A DNA stretch of 64,000 bases from an uncultured Lachnospiraceae bacterium (GTDB lineage: Bacteria; Bacillota; Clostridia; Lachnospirales; Lachnospiraceae), in assembly GCA_910578405.1 (NCBI GenBank), contig CAJTQO010000009.1:28501-92500 (forward strand). The letters run 5' to 3'. A model generated the notes under the pieces. That model did no database searches, was not told the DNA's origin, and saw only the letters and a program-made list of their open reading frames with translations. The position numbers were made by a program, and so were the translations under genes. Below, in pieces: positions 45,625-54,627 of this stretch (position 1 is its first letter; every line of letters begins with the position of its first letter).

Positions 45625-45805
45625 CCAAATCACCTGTTTCTTCCTAACTTTCTTCCTAATAAAATGAAATGTAAATCCACCTCGGTATTTTACCATTTTC
45701 CAAGGAATTTTAATAGATTATTCTTTCCTTTTATCATAAGCTTTTTCATAAGAAAGGCACAGACTGCCTTAAAAACACAAAAAATACAAAGAGAGGAAAA
45801 AACTT

Positions 45806-48334
45806 ATGAGCAGAAAATTAAAAGAAACCACCCTGTCCGGCATTGCCTCACAGGATGTGCAGCCTTATGAGCTTGCGCATCGCAAAACAGCAAAAACAGC
45901 AGCGCAGGAAGGTTTTGTCCTTCTGAAAAACGAAAATGGCGCACTGCCCGTTGCAAAGGGCTCCAAACTGGCGCTCTACGGCGCAGGCGCCTCCAACCCC
46001 ATCAAAGGCGGCACAGGCTCCGGCGATGTAAATGAGCGTGAGGTGGTCAGCATTTACGATGGCCTGGCACAGGCAGGCTATGTTATTACCACCGAAAACT
46101 GGATTGAAAATTTCCGCAAACAATATGAGCAGTCCCGTCTGGACTGGCGGCAGAAAATCTGGGATGACATTGACCGCGCCAATGGCGATTCCATCGCATT
46201 ATTCCATGCCTATGCTTCCAACCAGTATACTTTGCCGGCCGGCGACCTTCCGGAAAAAACAGATGCGGAAACGGCCGTTTATGTAATCAGCCGTATTGCC
46301 GGGGAAGCGGCCGACCGCTACGCGCAAGGCAGCGATTATTACCTGAACGAAAAAGAAGAGGAAATCCTAAAAACCATCTGCGGCCTTTACAAAAACGTAA
46401 TTGTACTTATCAATTCAGGAGGCATTATCGACCTTTCCTTCCTGGATTCCTATGAGAACATTTCCGGCGTAGTATTGATTTCCCAGCCCGGCATGGAAAC
46501 CGGAACTGCCGTGGCTTCCATTTTTACCGGGGAAGTGACCCCAAGCGGGAAACTGACCGATACTTGGGCATACAACTACGAGGATTACCCCAACTCCAAA
46601 ACCTTTTCTCATAATAACGGAAATGTAAATACGGAAAAATATGAAGAGGGCATTTATGTGGGATATCGGTATTTCGATACTTTCCAGGTTCCGGTCCGTT
46701 ATCCCTTTGGTTATGGGCTGTCCTATACCGACTTCTCCCTTTCCGTAAAAGATATCTGCAAAGTAAACGACTCTGCCTTTTGCGTCACTGCCGTCGTGAC
46801 CAACACAGGCAATGTCTACAGCGGCAGGGAAGTGGTGCAGGTCTATGTCTCTTGCCCGCAGGAACTTATGGAAAAAGAATACCGCCGTCTGGCAGGCTTT
46901 GCCAAAACCAAACTTCTGGCGCCGGGCGAATCGGAAGAACTGACCATCGAAATCCCGCTCTACGCCCTGGCGTCCTTCTGCGTCAAAACGCCGGGATGGG
47001 TGTTGGAAAAAGGCGCCTACGGCCTGTTTGTAGGCAACAGCATCGCCTCCTCCACACTGGCTGGCGTCCTGAACCTGGACGACCATGCCCTGTTAGTAAA
47101 AACAGAGCATATCTGCCCGCTCCGGGAAGAGCTGCAGGAACTGTCCGCTCCAAAAGCCGCCGTTTCTGCGCTGAGGGACGCTTGGCTTGCCGATGCAGCG
47201 AAAAAACCTTCCCTTACGTTCCACTCCTCCGCTCTCCAGACTAAGACCATTGCCTACGGCAAGGAAAAGGACTCTATCCCCGCCGAGGTATGGCAGTTTG
47301 TGGAAACGTTAAGCACAGACCAGCTTATCCAGTTGGCGACCGGGGATCCGGGCAAAAGCCAGAATGCCGATGACGGCCAGAAAGACAGCGCCCTTGGTTC
47401 CGCCGGGATATCCGTACCGGGCTCTGCCGCCCAAACAAGCAGTTGCGCCCTGAAAGACAAGAACCTGGCTCCTATTGTCCTTGCCGACGGCCCGGCCGGA
47501 CTGCGGCTGCTCCAAAGCTATCCGGTCGTGGACGGGGAAGCGCAGCCGGTTCCTTTTGAAATGAGCATTGAGCATGGCTTCTTAGCAAGGAACGTGGATT
47601 TTGGCCAGGCAGAGCTTTATTACCAATATTGCACGGCATTCCCCATCGGCTCCCTGCTGGCGCAGTCCTGGGACCGGGAACTGCTCCAGACCGTAGGCAA
47701 AGCAGTGGCGGAAGAAATGAACCGTTTCTATGTCACCCTCTGGCTGGCGCCCGGCATGAACATCCACCGCAATCCGCTGTGCGGACGGAATTTCGAATAT
47801 TATTCCGAAGACCCGCTTTTGGCAGGGAAAATGGCGGCTGCCATGACGGACGGCGTACAGTCAGTATATGGCTGCGGAACCACCATCAAACACTTTGCGT
47901 GCAACAACCAGGAAGACAACCGTATGGGTTCCGATTCCGTCCTTTCCGAACGGACTTTAAGGGAAATCTACTTAAAAGGATTTGAAATTGCGGTAAAAGA
48001 AAGCCAGCCTATGTCCATTATGACCAGCTACAACCTGGTAAACGGCATCCATGCAGCCAACAACCATGACTTGTGTACCAAGGCGGCCCGTGACGAATGG
48101 GGCTTTGGCGGTGTCTTTATGACTGACTGGACCACTACGCAAAATGGGCCGGACTGCACCGCATCCGGATGTATGCAGGCCGGAAATGACCTGGTAATGC
48201 CCGGTGTGCCGCAAGACCATGCGAATATCCGCGCTGCCCTGGAAGACGGAAGCCTTTCCATGGAACAACTGAAACTACGGATTGCGCACCTGGTGGAGAC
48301 TGTATGGAAATCCAACCGGTATGAGGCAAAATAA
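45806..48334 (+). CDS. Circularly permuted glycoside hydrolase family 3 enzyme
   Basis: 842 residues from ATG 45806 behind GAGAGGAAA. The usual C-terminal sandwich and fibronectin III region comes first (QEGFVLLKNENGALPV at about residue 35, then RYPFGYGLSYTDFSL at about 300 and VVTNTGNVYSGREVVQVYVS). The catalytic TIM barrel comes last, with LADGPAGLRL, GTTIKHFACNNQEDNRMGSD (in parts) and FMTDWTTT, whose Asp774 should be the nucleophile. This order is the permuted GH3 type known from gut Firmicutes. No signal peptide is present, so it is intracellular. It is likely a beta-glucosidase or related enzyme, controlled by the divergent AraC regulator. Confidence 0.92.
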   Translation: MSRKLKETTLSGIASQDVQPYELAHRKTAKTAAQEGFVLLKNENGALPVAKGSKLALYGAGASNPIKGGTGSGDVNEREVVSIYDGLAQAGYVITTENWIENFRKQYEQSRLDWRQKIWDDIDRANGDSIALFHAYASNQYTLPAGDLPEKTDAETAVYVISRIAGEAADRYAQGSDYYLNEKEEEILKTICGLYKNVIVLINSGGIIDLSFLDSYENISGVVLISQPGMETGTAVASIFTGEVTPSGKLTDTWAYNYEDYPNSKTFSHNNGNVNTEKYEEGIYVGYRYFDTFQVPVRYPFGYGLSYTDFSLSVKDICKVNDSAFCVTAVVTNTGNVYSGREVVQVYVSCPQELMEKEYRRLAGFAKTKLLAPGESEELTIEIPLYALASFCVKTPGWVLEKGAYGLFVGNSIASSTLAGVLNLDDHALLVKTEHICPLREELQELSAPKAAVSALRDAWLADAAKKPSLTFHSSALQTKTIAYGKEKDSIPAEVWQFVETLSTDQLIQLATGDPGKSQNADDGQKDSALGSAGISVPGSAAQTSSCALKDKNLAPIVLADGPAGLRLLQSYPVVDGEAQPVPFEMSIEHGFLARNVDFGQAELYYQYCTAFPIGSLLAQSWDRELLQTVGKAVAEEMNRFYVTLWLAPGMNIHRNPLCGRNFEYYSEDPLLAGKMAAAMTDGVQSVYGCGTTIKHFACNNQEDNRMGSDSVLSERTLREIYLKGFEIAVKESQPMSIMTSYNLVNGIHAANNHDLCTKAARDEWGFGGVFMTDWTTTQNGPDCTASGCMQAGNDLVMPGVPQDHANIRAALEDGSLSMEQLKLRIAHLVETVWKSNRYEAK

Positions 48335-48375
48335 ACGCCTGCCTTCTCTATTGAGAAAGCTGTGCGCAAAAAAGA

Positions 48376-48417
48376 GGGACAGCCGGCAAACGATGCGTTT
48401 CCCGGCTGTCCCTTTTT
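48376..48417 (+). terminator. Intrinsic terminator after the permuted GH3 gene
   Basis: Stem GGGACAGCCGG with CCGGCTGTCCC around a 15-nt loop, followed by TTTTT. It lies about 40 bp past the GH3 stop codon. Confidence 0.88.
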
Positions 48418-48463
48418 GTATATTGGACTTTTGTATATTGGACGTTTGCATCTTGGACGTTTG
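48413..48463 (+). repeat. Three tandem copies of a 16-bp unit
   Basis: Units of the form TTTTGTATATTGGACG occur three times in a row immediately after the terminator, with a few substitutions (TGCATCTTGG in the third). It is a short non-coding array about 110 bp upstream of the next gene. Confidence 0.75.
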
Positions 48464-48574
48464 AAACAATCGCAAACTAAACCCACAAATAAAGAAAATC
48501 CTATCTTCAACTGGAAAACCATACATCCATATGGTATAATTGTTTCCATAAAAATTTATGACCGGAGGTAACAT

Positions 48575-49027
48575 ATGCCAGACACACACAAAAAAGGGCT
48601 GAACGCCGATTTGGTTTCCAACGACCTGGAACATTGCTGCCGCGGAATCGGCTTATGCGACCAATGCCAGGGGGATGCATGTATTATCGGCTATGCGAAA
48701 CAATGCATTGCCGGCTATCGGCAAAAGCCAAAAAAAGAAGTGCCGGAAGGCGCAGAGCATGTACCGACTATGGATTTTAAGACATTTGATGAGGTAGAAC
48801 TGGAAACCGCCATTGCGCATATCCTGAGGGAATGCAAAGACTGCAAAGCAGACCATACGGAAAACTGTATCATCAATGTTATACGCAACTGTTATGAGGT
48901 TGGGTTACTGGGAGATACGCTCCCCTTTAAAGGAAGCGCCCTGCAGTATCTCATATACTTAAACGAATATTACCCGGAAAAATCGGCGCATATAGCCGCC
49001 CTTTACAAGGAGATGGGACAACAGTAA
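48575..49027 (+). CDS. Cysteine-rich protein of unknown function
   Basis: 150 residues from ATG 48575 behind CCGGAGG. It has nine cysteines, most in the first half: LEHCCRGIGLCDQCQGDACI, and later HILRECKDCKADHTENCI. The spacing suggests metal or Fe-S binding. There is no signal sequence. The C-terminal part is helical (ALQYLIYLNEYYPEKSAHIAAL). I do not recognise the family. It is a single-gene unit, and an imperfect palindrome follows it. Confidence 0.75.
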   Translation: MPDTHKKGLNADLVSNDLEHCCRGIGLCDQCQGDACIIGYAKQCIAGYRQKPKKEVPEGAEHVPTMDFKTFDEVELETAIAHILRECKDCKADHTENCIINVIRNCYEVGLLGDTLPFKGSALQYLIYLNEYYPEKSAHIAALYKEMGQQ

Positions 49028-49070
49028 CATAACACTGCCCTTGTCCGATACCCTTCCAAATATAAAATGA

Positions 49071-49184
49071 ACTGCCAGGCAAGCTGACACGGATTAAGCA
49101 ACGCCAAAATGCGCGTTTCGCCCATAAGAAGCATTCGTATGCCGGCCTGATTAGAGTATAAATCCGGGCAGTATGCCTGGCAGT
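49071..49184. ncRNA. Imperfect palindrome with internal stems, possible structured RNA
   Basis: ACTGCCAGGCA (49071-49081) pairs perfectly with TGCCTGGCAGT (49174-49184). Inside it CTG/CAG and CGGATT (49090-49095) with AATCCG (49161-49166) continue the helix, then AATGC/GCATT form a further stem. It ends just upstream of the small membrane protein gene. It could be a cis-acting leader, a small RNA or a MITE remnant. Confidence 0.45.
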
Positions 49185-49200
49185 CAGGAAACGGAGATTT

Positions 49201-49458
49201 ATGAAAAAAAAGACAAAGCAAATTGCCGCATGGTTATGCATTATTACGCTATCCCTTCTATACATCGCCACTTTCGTCGTTGCCCTTTTAGACTTTCCCG
49301 GCTCCGACGCCCTGTTTCGCGCCTGTCTGGCCGCTACCGTGGGATTGCCTATCCTGCTTTGGATTTATATATGGCTGTATGGGAAAGTAAAAAAAGAACA
49401 TACCATAGCGTCTATGGATATCTTTCAGACAGGGCAGGAACAACGAAAAGAGGATTAA
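49201..49458 (+). CDS. Small two-span membrane protein
   Basis: 85 residues from ATG 49201 (CAGGAAACGGAG upstream). Two hydrophobic spans, IAAWLCIITLSLLYIATFVVA and LAATVGLPILLWIYIWLYG, are followed by a polar tail. No family is recognised. It converges on the RloB gene with 3 bp between the stops. Confidence 0.7.
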   Translation: MKKKTKQIAAWLCIITLSLLYIATFVVALLDFPGSDALFRACLAATVGLPILLWIYIWLYGKVKKEHTIASMDIFQTGQEQRKED

Positions 49459-49461
49459 GAA

Positions 49462-50139
49462 CTAGGAAAGATATCCTTGTAGCTGGGCTACCAACTCATA
49501 TACCCTGGTAGCCGGACATCTTTGGGATGGAGGCGCATTATCGTATGACTCATACTGCCGCTTCGCCCGCTGAATGGCAAGCTCTGTTTTATCTTTCAAC
49601 AGCTCGTATAAATTTTCCTGATTCTTTTCATATCCAAATTTTTGTTTCAAAATCTCCTGATATTGTTCCCGGCCATTATTCACAGTCAATTCCTGAAAAT
49701 GCAAAATAAACCATAGTTCAATACATTCGTTTGACCAAGCCACCTTATATTGCCTGCTTTCTTTCCTTTCTTCTGCGCTAAATTGTGTATTGTCAAAATT
49801 GTCCAAAGGGAAATCATCCTTATCATACATAAGCCAAACCACCTCTGCCTGCGGAAATTCTTTCTCCACCTGTTCCCGTGCAAATCTTAGCAGTCCCTTT
49901 GTATTCCTCCCTGTCCCCCTTACTAACACCCTTGGCCCAGAAGAAAAGCCATAATACTTTGTATTAATTGCGTCTGCAAACCCTTTCATATAATTAGGTT
50001 CTGTCTTTGTACCCTCACTGATAATATACATATATGGCGGAAGTTCATCTAGTAACGCTTTTTTCCGCTTCTGCATTTTTGCATTGATTCTTTCCTGGTT
50101 CTTTTTTTGTTCACTGGCTTTTAATGGCTTCCTGCTCAT
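49462..50139 (-). CDS. RloB-like protein (AbiLii-type), effector of a defence pair
   Basis: 225 residues from ATG 50139; its ATGA overlaps the stop of the upstream ATPase gene. Residues about 10-40 are basic. The rest has the RloB pattern: YMYIISEGTKTEPNYMKGF (acidic Glu), VEKEFPQAEVVWLMYDKDDFPLDNFD with a DKDD cluster, and SNECIELWFILHFQ. The E/DxD acidic residues resemble a TOPRIM-like metal site, consistent with a nuclease effector. It works with the AAA ATPase encoded immediately upstream, as in the RloAB/AbiL phage-resistance pairs. Confidence 0.85.
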   Translation of the reverse strand: MSRKPLKASEQKKNQERINAKMQKRKKALLDELPPYMYIISEGTKTEPNYMKGFADAINTKYYGFSSGPRVLVRGTGRNTKGLLRFAREQVEKEFPQAEVVWLMYDKDDFPLDNFDNTQFSAEERKESRQYKVAWSNECIELWFILHFQELTVNNGREQYQEILKQKFGYEKNQENLYELLKDKTELAIQRAKRQYESYDNAPPSQRCPATRVYELVAQLQGYLS

Positions 50140-51425
50140 GATTTCGAAACCTCCCAATCCAAAATTTTCCGGATATAAGGGTCTGCCCCATAACGCCCTT
50201 CCAGGTACCGCTTTCCATATGCTTCATCCTTTCCGGGAGTTTGCCCGTTTTCCTTCTTAAAAGAAACAAGGGAATAAAGCTGTGATGCATTCTGCGGATT
50301 TAGTGCGCAAAACCAGATTTCATCCCTCCGGTAAACTTCAGGCGCCATAGTTGTGATATCATGGGAAGTCAGCAAAAGCTGCGCCCCATTCCTATTGCTT
50401 ATGGGATTGGTAAATAATTCAATAATATATTGCAGAAGCTTTGGATGCAGTTTTGCATCCAGTTCATCGGCAATCATCAAAGTCCCCTTCTGTAAACATT
50501 CCATCATTTCCGCCAGACAACTGAATAATTTTCTTGTACCACTGGACTCTTCTTCAAATGGAATCTCAAAAACCATTCCATTTTCCAGGATATGCCTTGT
50601 ATAAATCTTGTCAATTTCTCCATTTTCATCCTTTTCCTCACGGAAATCCGAAATATGGATATCCATCTTTTGCACCATTTCAAACAGCCTGTTTCTGTCT
50701 TTTTGCTCCTTCGGAAGAATAACCTGACGCTCTGTCTTAGGATTGTTATAATCTACCACATTAATGTGTAAAAACCAGTTTATCACCTCATTTACAGATT
50801 CTATATCATAGTTGGCCGCTATATGGGAAAGCAGCGGCATAGAACTTTTCAACTTTTCAACCGGAATCTCCTCCAGCTCTTCCCCTAAAACACATTCTTC
50901 CACAGAACGTTCAAAAATGATTTCCGCATCTTTTTCCCCAAGGACTAACCGATAAAGATTTTCTTCCACAATCTCATTATGAATATGGGAAACCTGGTAC
51001 CTATACTGCCTGCCCCCGGTACGGAACAGAATGTCAAAACAAATCGGGGCATCTTTACATTCCGGGGCAAACTTATGATATTTTTCGGCAAAATCTATTC
51101 CAAAACTTCTTGCAGACATAGTGATATATTTTCCATCATTCTCCATCTGGGAAATCACAAAGGGACGTGAAACAAATATTGCAAAGTATATCAGGGCCTC
51201 TAAAACGGTTGACTTCCCTCCTCCGTTCGGGCCGTATATTGCAACCACTGGCAAAAACTTTTCCCCGTCCGCTTTATCTATTATGACGCTTTTTTCATGC
51301 TCCTTAATCGGCTCCGCAATCAAGTCCAAAAAAGCCTCTTCCTTAAATGACTTAAAATTAGAAAATGAAAATTGGCTTAGTATAATTTTCCCTCCCTTCC
51401 TTTGGTTTTTTCTCACATAAACCAT
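50136..51425 (-). CDS. RloA/AbiLi-type AAA ATPase of a defence pair
   Basis: 429 residues as drawn from ATG 51425. It is an AAA_15/ABC-type ATPase: LSQFSFSNFKSFKEEAFLDL at the start, Walker A AIYGPNGGGKSTVLEAL (about 63-79), and Walker B TLMIADELDAKLHP followed by LLTSHDITTMAP. The best ribosome binding site, GGGAGGG (about 51391-51397), lies inside this frame, 5-8 nt before non-canonical codons ATT 51386 and ATA 51383. No ATG, GTG or TTG exists there, so the true start is unclear. It probably senses infection and controls RloB. Confidence 0.85.
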   Translation of the reverse strand: MVYVRKNQRKGGKIILSQFSFSNFKSFKEEAFLDLIAEPIKEHEKSVIIDKADGEKFLPVVAIYGPNGGGKSTVLEALIYFAIFVSRPFVISQMENDGKYITMSARSFGIDFAEKYHKFAPECKDAPICFDILFRTGGRQYRYQVSHIHNEIVEENLYRLVLGEKDAEIIFERSVEECVLGEELEEIPVEKLKSSMPLLSHIAANYDIESVNEVINWFLHINVVDYNNPKTERQVILPKEQKDRNRLFEMVQKMDIHISDFREEKDENGEIDKIYTRHILENGMVFEIPFEEESSGTRKLFSCLAEMMECLQKGTLMIADELDAKLHPKLLQYIIELFTNPISNRNGAQLLLTSHDITTMAPEVYRRDEIWFCALNPQNASQLYSLVSFKKENGQTPGKDEAYGKRYLEGRYGADPYIRKILDWEVSKS

Positions 51426-51569
51426 ATTGCAAATATAGTATCAAACTATTTTAAAAATAGCAACCTATTATCCGGGCATTTTCCTTCACCCCAACAGGGA
51501 GCAAGCCCATTTATAACCGCCTGCGGCGATAAGCCATATGCTTTGGCCACATAACTGCACTGGAGGCTG

Positions 51570-54368
51570 TCAGGCTTCCAACGCCGCTCCAATCCGGCGA
51601 AGCCTCTCCTCATCCATCGTCGCCCGGTGCATATCTGCGTAAGCCCGCACGGAACGGCCCATATATTCTTCCGCAATGCCAGTCAAATCAAGCAACCCTT
51701 CTAACTTCTTCACTGTCTCAGGATCTTCCCTTAGCTCCCACATAGGCGTATCCAAATCATAAGCTCTCTTAAGCGGTTGTGACAACCGGTACGACACGGT
51801 ATAGCTGCCTGCCTGCAAATGGCATATATGCTCCCTTACATCCGCAAACATCGGATTCTCTTTATCTCCATACACCGACTGCGGCGCAAAGGGCAGCGCA
51901 AGACAGGCGCTACAGTTAAAAGGAACCGTTACGGACACTGTCACATGTTCCCTGTCCTGCATCTCCCAACTGCAGGCATACGTACCGGAAGCGGAATCAT
52001 AGGAAGCGTCCATGCTGCCAAGCCGCCAATTAAGCGTCGGCGCGAACCTCACCTGTTTAAACCCTGGCGCCTCATCCATACTGTTGATTCCGGCTGCGTG
52101 ACGGAACATCCATTCCAAAACAGAGCCGTAGGAATAATGGTTCATACTGTTCATGCTGGTACCCGAAATAACGCCGTCCGCCAGCAGACTGTTCCACCGT
52201 TCCCACACCGTAGTAGCCCCCAGCTTCACCTCATACAGCCAGCCCGGATACTCCTCATTCAATAGCAAAGCATATGCCAGCCAGTCCATGCCGTTGTCCG
52301 ACAGGATATTGCACATCAGCGGCGTGCCCACAAACCCCGTCCGCAGCTTGCCATGGCTGAACTGAAACAACTGCAAAAGCTGCTTTTTCACCAGCTCCTC
52401 ATTTTCTGACAGACAATATTTCAAAGTCAGAAGAAGCGCCGTCTGCGTCTTAATGCAGCACCGCCCGGTAACGCTGTAATATTCCTTCCTCACAGCCGCA
52501 AACTGCTCCTTGGACAGCCTGCCGTATTTTTCCTCTTCCTCTTTATAGCCAAGCACACCGGCCGCCCTGGCCACCAGCCCTGCGCTCACCGCATAATACA
52601 GATTTGCAAGAAACCCCTCATCCGTAGCGCCTAACACTTGTTCCGAACCTCCCTCCGGGTGGTCCAACGCCAGCCAGTCGCCAAAGTGGAACACATCCCT
52701 CCATCCATGGTTATCCCCGTCCACTCTGGCGACATAATCCACCCAGCTTCTCATGCTCTCAAACTGATCCTCCAATATGCTCTTGTCCCCAAAGAAAAGA
52801 TACATATTCCATGGAATAATGCAGGCCGCGTCACCCCACACACAGGCGGAAGCTTCCACACCGCAGGACGGAACCACATGAGGCGTCCCGCCGTCTAACG
52901 CACTCTGTTCTTTCGCCATATCATACAGATACTTTGCATAAAAGGCATAAGAATCCGTCAGATACATAGCCGTTGGGGAAAACACCTGTGCGTCTCCCGT
53001 CCAGCCCATACGCTCATCCCGCTGCGGACAATCGGTAGGCACATCCACAAAATTATCCCTAAGCCCCCAGCGCACATTTTCAATGAAACGGTTGAGCAGC
53101 CCATGGCCAGTCTTCATGGAGCCAATCTCCTCAAAATCACTGTACAGCACCAAGCCCTTGAAATCCTCCTTTTTCAGATTAGGAATCCCCTGGATTTTCA
53201 CATACCGATAGCCATAAAAGGTAAAATGGGGAACCACTGCCTTCCCGCTGCCGTCCGATATGTAAATATATTCCGATTTGGCCGACCGCAAATTTTCATT
53301 GTAAAAATTGCCGCCCTGTAAAATCTCCCCGGTCTGGATATGGATTTTCGTCCCCGCCGGCTCCTGCACCTGCAGCGAGAAAATCCCTGTGATTTCCTGC
53401 CCCATATCAAAAACCAGCTCGCCTGCAGGCGTATGGAGCAGCTCTATCGGCTCCAAAACATGATGGACAATCACAGGCAGGCTCATCCGCTCCGTAAGGA
53501 CGCCCTTTGGCGGTTCACAGAATTTTGCCTGACAGATTTCCAAATCGGCCAGCGTATCATCCCGCATCTCTCCGTCGTATAAGTTAGAAAAAGTGATTCT
53601 GCTGCGTCGCACAGACCAGCTTTCATCCGTTCCAATCATCTCACTGGAGCCGTCCGCATAATCTATATGCAGCTCCGCAATCAATTTCCACTCATCTCCA
53701 TAAAACCCTTTATCCTCAAACGCCGCAAAACCAAACCTTCCCTTATACCAGCCGTTGCCAAGCAGAACCGATAACCTTCCCGAGCGCTGCAGCAGTTTGG
53801 TCACGTCATATGTCTGGTACTGCACCCATTCGTTGTAATCATTGCAGTAGGGCGTCAGATATTCCTCCCCGATGCGCTCCGGCCCGCCCGCGGCATCCTC
53901 TTTTGCCTGATAAAACGCTTCATACAGCCCAAGGCCGCTGATATAAAGCCTGGCCCTTTCCACAGGCTTATCCACCTTTACATCCTTTTCAAAATAAGGA
54001 TGCCGCTTTTCGCTGTTATCACAGGTAATCCATCTGGCTGTCCATGCCTCCTCCATCTTCGCCGTCTCGAACCACTGCACCTCTCCCGTAGCCTCTTCCC
54101 CCAATTCACTGCGCACCGTTACCGTCCAATAATAGCGGGTGCGGGGCTGCAGCTCAAACGCTGCCCGCCAGGCAAGGCTGTCCGCCTGTTCGTCAAAACC
54201 AGAGTCAAATAGAATCTCTTCCATCCTCTCGTCCGCCGCCGCCAAAAGCCTGGCGGACGCCTGCTTCTTTCCCTCCGCCCCCTTTACTTTCCAGGAAAAA
54301 ACCGTGCGTGGCATCCGAAATCCCAATGGGTTGGTCAAATGATTCACTTTCATGTCATAAATTTGCAT
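51570..54368 (-). CDS. Alpha-L-rhamnosidase, glycoside hydrolase family 78
   Basis: 932 residues, family-typical length. The N-terminal beta-sandwiches (LTNPLGFRMPRTVFSWKV; TARWITCDNSEKRHPYFEKDV) are followed by the (alpha/alpha)6 catalytic barrel with the signature VPTDCPQRDERMGWTGDA, which contains the catalytic acid region. The C-terminal beta domain has WEMQDREHVTVSVTVPFNCSA. There is no signal peptide, so it acts inside the cell on rhamnose-containing glycosides. It has its own promoter. Confidence 0.95.
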   Translation of the reverse strand: MQIYDMKVNHLTNPLGFRMPRTVFSWKVKGAEGKKQASARLLAAADERMEEILFDSGFDEQADSLAWRAAFELQPRTRYYWTVTVRSELGEEATGEVQWFETAKMEEAWTARWITCDNSEKRHPYFEKDVKVDKPVERARLYISGLGLYEAFYQAKEDAAGGPERIGEEYLTPYCNDYNEWVQYQTYDVTKLLQRSGRLSVLLGNGWYKGRFGFAAFEDKGFYGDEWKLIAELHIDYADGSSEMIGTDESWSVRRSRITFSNLYDGEMRDDTLADLEICQAKFCEPPKGVLTERMSLPVIVHHVLEPIELLHTPAGELVFDMGQEITGIFSLQVQEPAGTKIHIQTGEILQGGNFYNENLRSAKSEYIYISDGSGKAVVPHFTFYGYRYVKIQGIPNLKKEDFKGLVLYSDFEEIGSMKTGHGLLNRFIENVRWGLRDNFVDVPTDCPQRDERMGWTGDAQVFSPTAMYLTDSYAFYAKYLYDMAKEQSALDGGTPHVVPSCGVEASACVWGDAACIIPWNMYLFFGDKSILEDQFESMRSWVDYVARVDGDNHGWRDVFHFGDWLALDHPEGGSEQVLGATDEGFLANLYYAVSAGLVARAAGVLGYKEEEEKYGRLSKEQFAAVRKEYYSVTGRCCIKTQTALLLTLKYCLSENEELVKKQLLQLFQFSHGKLRTGFVGTPLMCNILSDNGMDWLAYALLLNEEYPGWLYEVKLGATTVWERWNSLLADGVISGTSMNSMNHYSYGSVLEWMFRHAAGINSMDEAPGFKQVRFAPTLNWRLGSMDASYDSASGTYACSWEMQDREHVTVSVTVPFNCSACLALPFAPQSVYGDKENPMFADVREHICHLQAGSYTVSYRLSQPLKRAYDLDTPMWELREDPETVKKLEGLLDLTGIAEEYMGRSVRAYADMHRATMDEERLRRIGAALEA

Positions 54369-54407
54369 ACCTTATTCCTCCGCTTCCAAACCTCTGTCTC
54401 TTTTTCT

Positions 54408-54413
54408 ATTGTA
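54408..54413 (-). promoter_or_regulatory. Extended -10 element upstream of the rhamnosidase gene
   Basis: Minus strand reads TGTTACAAT, an extended -10. No good -35 lies at 16-18 bp, which suggests activator dependence or a weak promoter. Confidence 0.5.
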
Positions 54414-54448
54414 ACAGACTTTTTATAAAAAAACATATAAAATCTGAC

Positions 54449-54490
54449 TTTGAAAATTGCTTTCCGGCAGACGTACGTCACAATTTGTGG
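54449..54490. repeat. Dispersed repeat, copy A
   Basis: Begins TTTGAAAATTGCTTTCC and ends ATTTGTGG. About 35 of 43 positions match copy B at 63958-64000. The matched part sits between the rhamnosidase promoter and the SOD-like gene. Confidence 0.75.
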
Positions 54491-54627
54491 AAGCTTTGCG
54501 CCAAAGGAAAGGCAGGGCGGACTGCTGTCCCATGCAGGCGCTTATCCCGCTTTTATGCCGCAAACGGGGCCATTTCCGTTATTTTGCATATCCTATAGTA
54601 AATATCTGTCAAAACAGGAAATTATTT

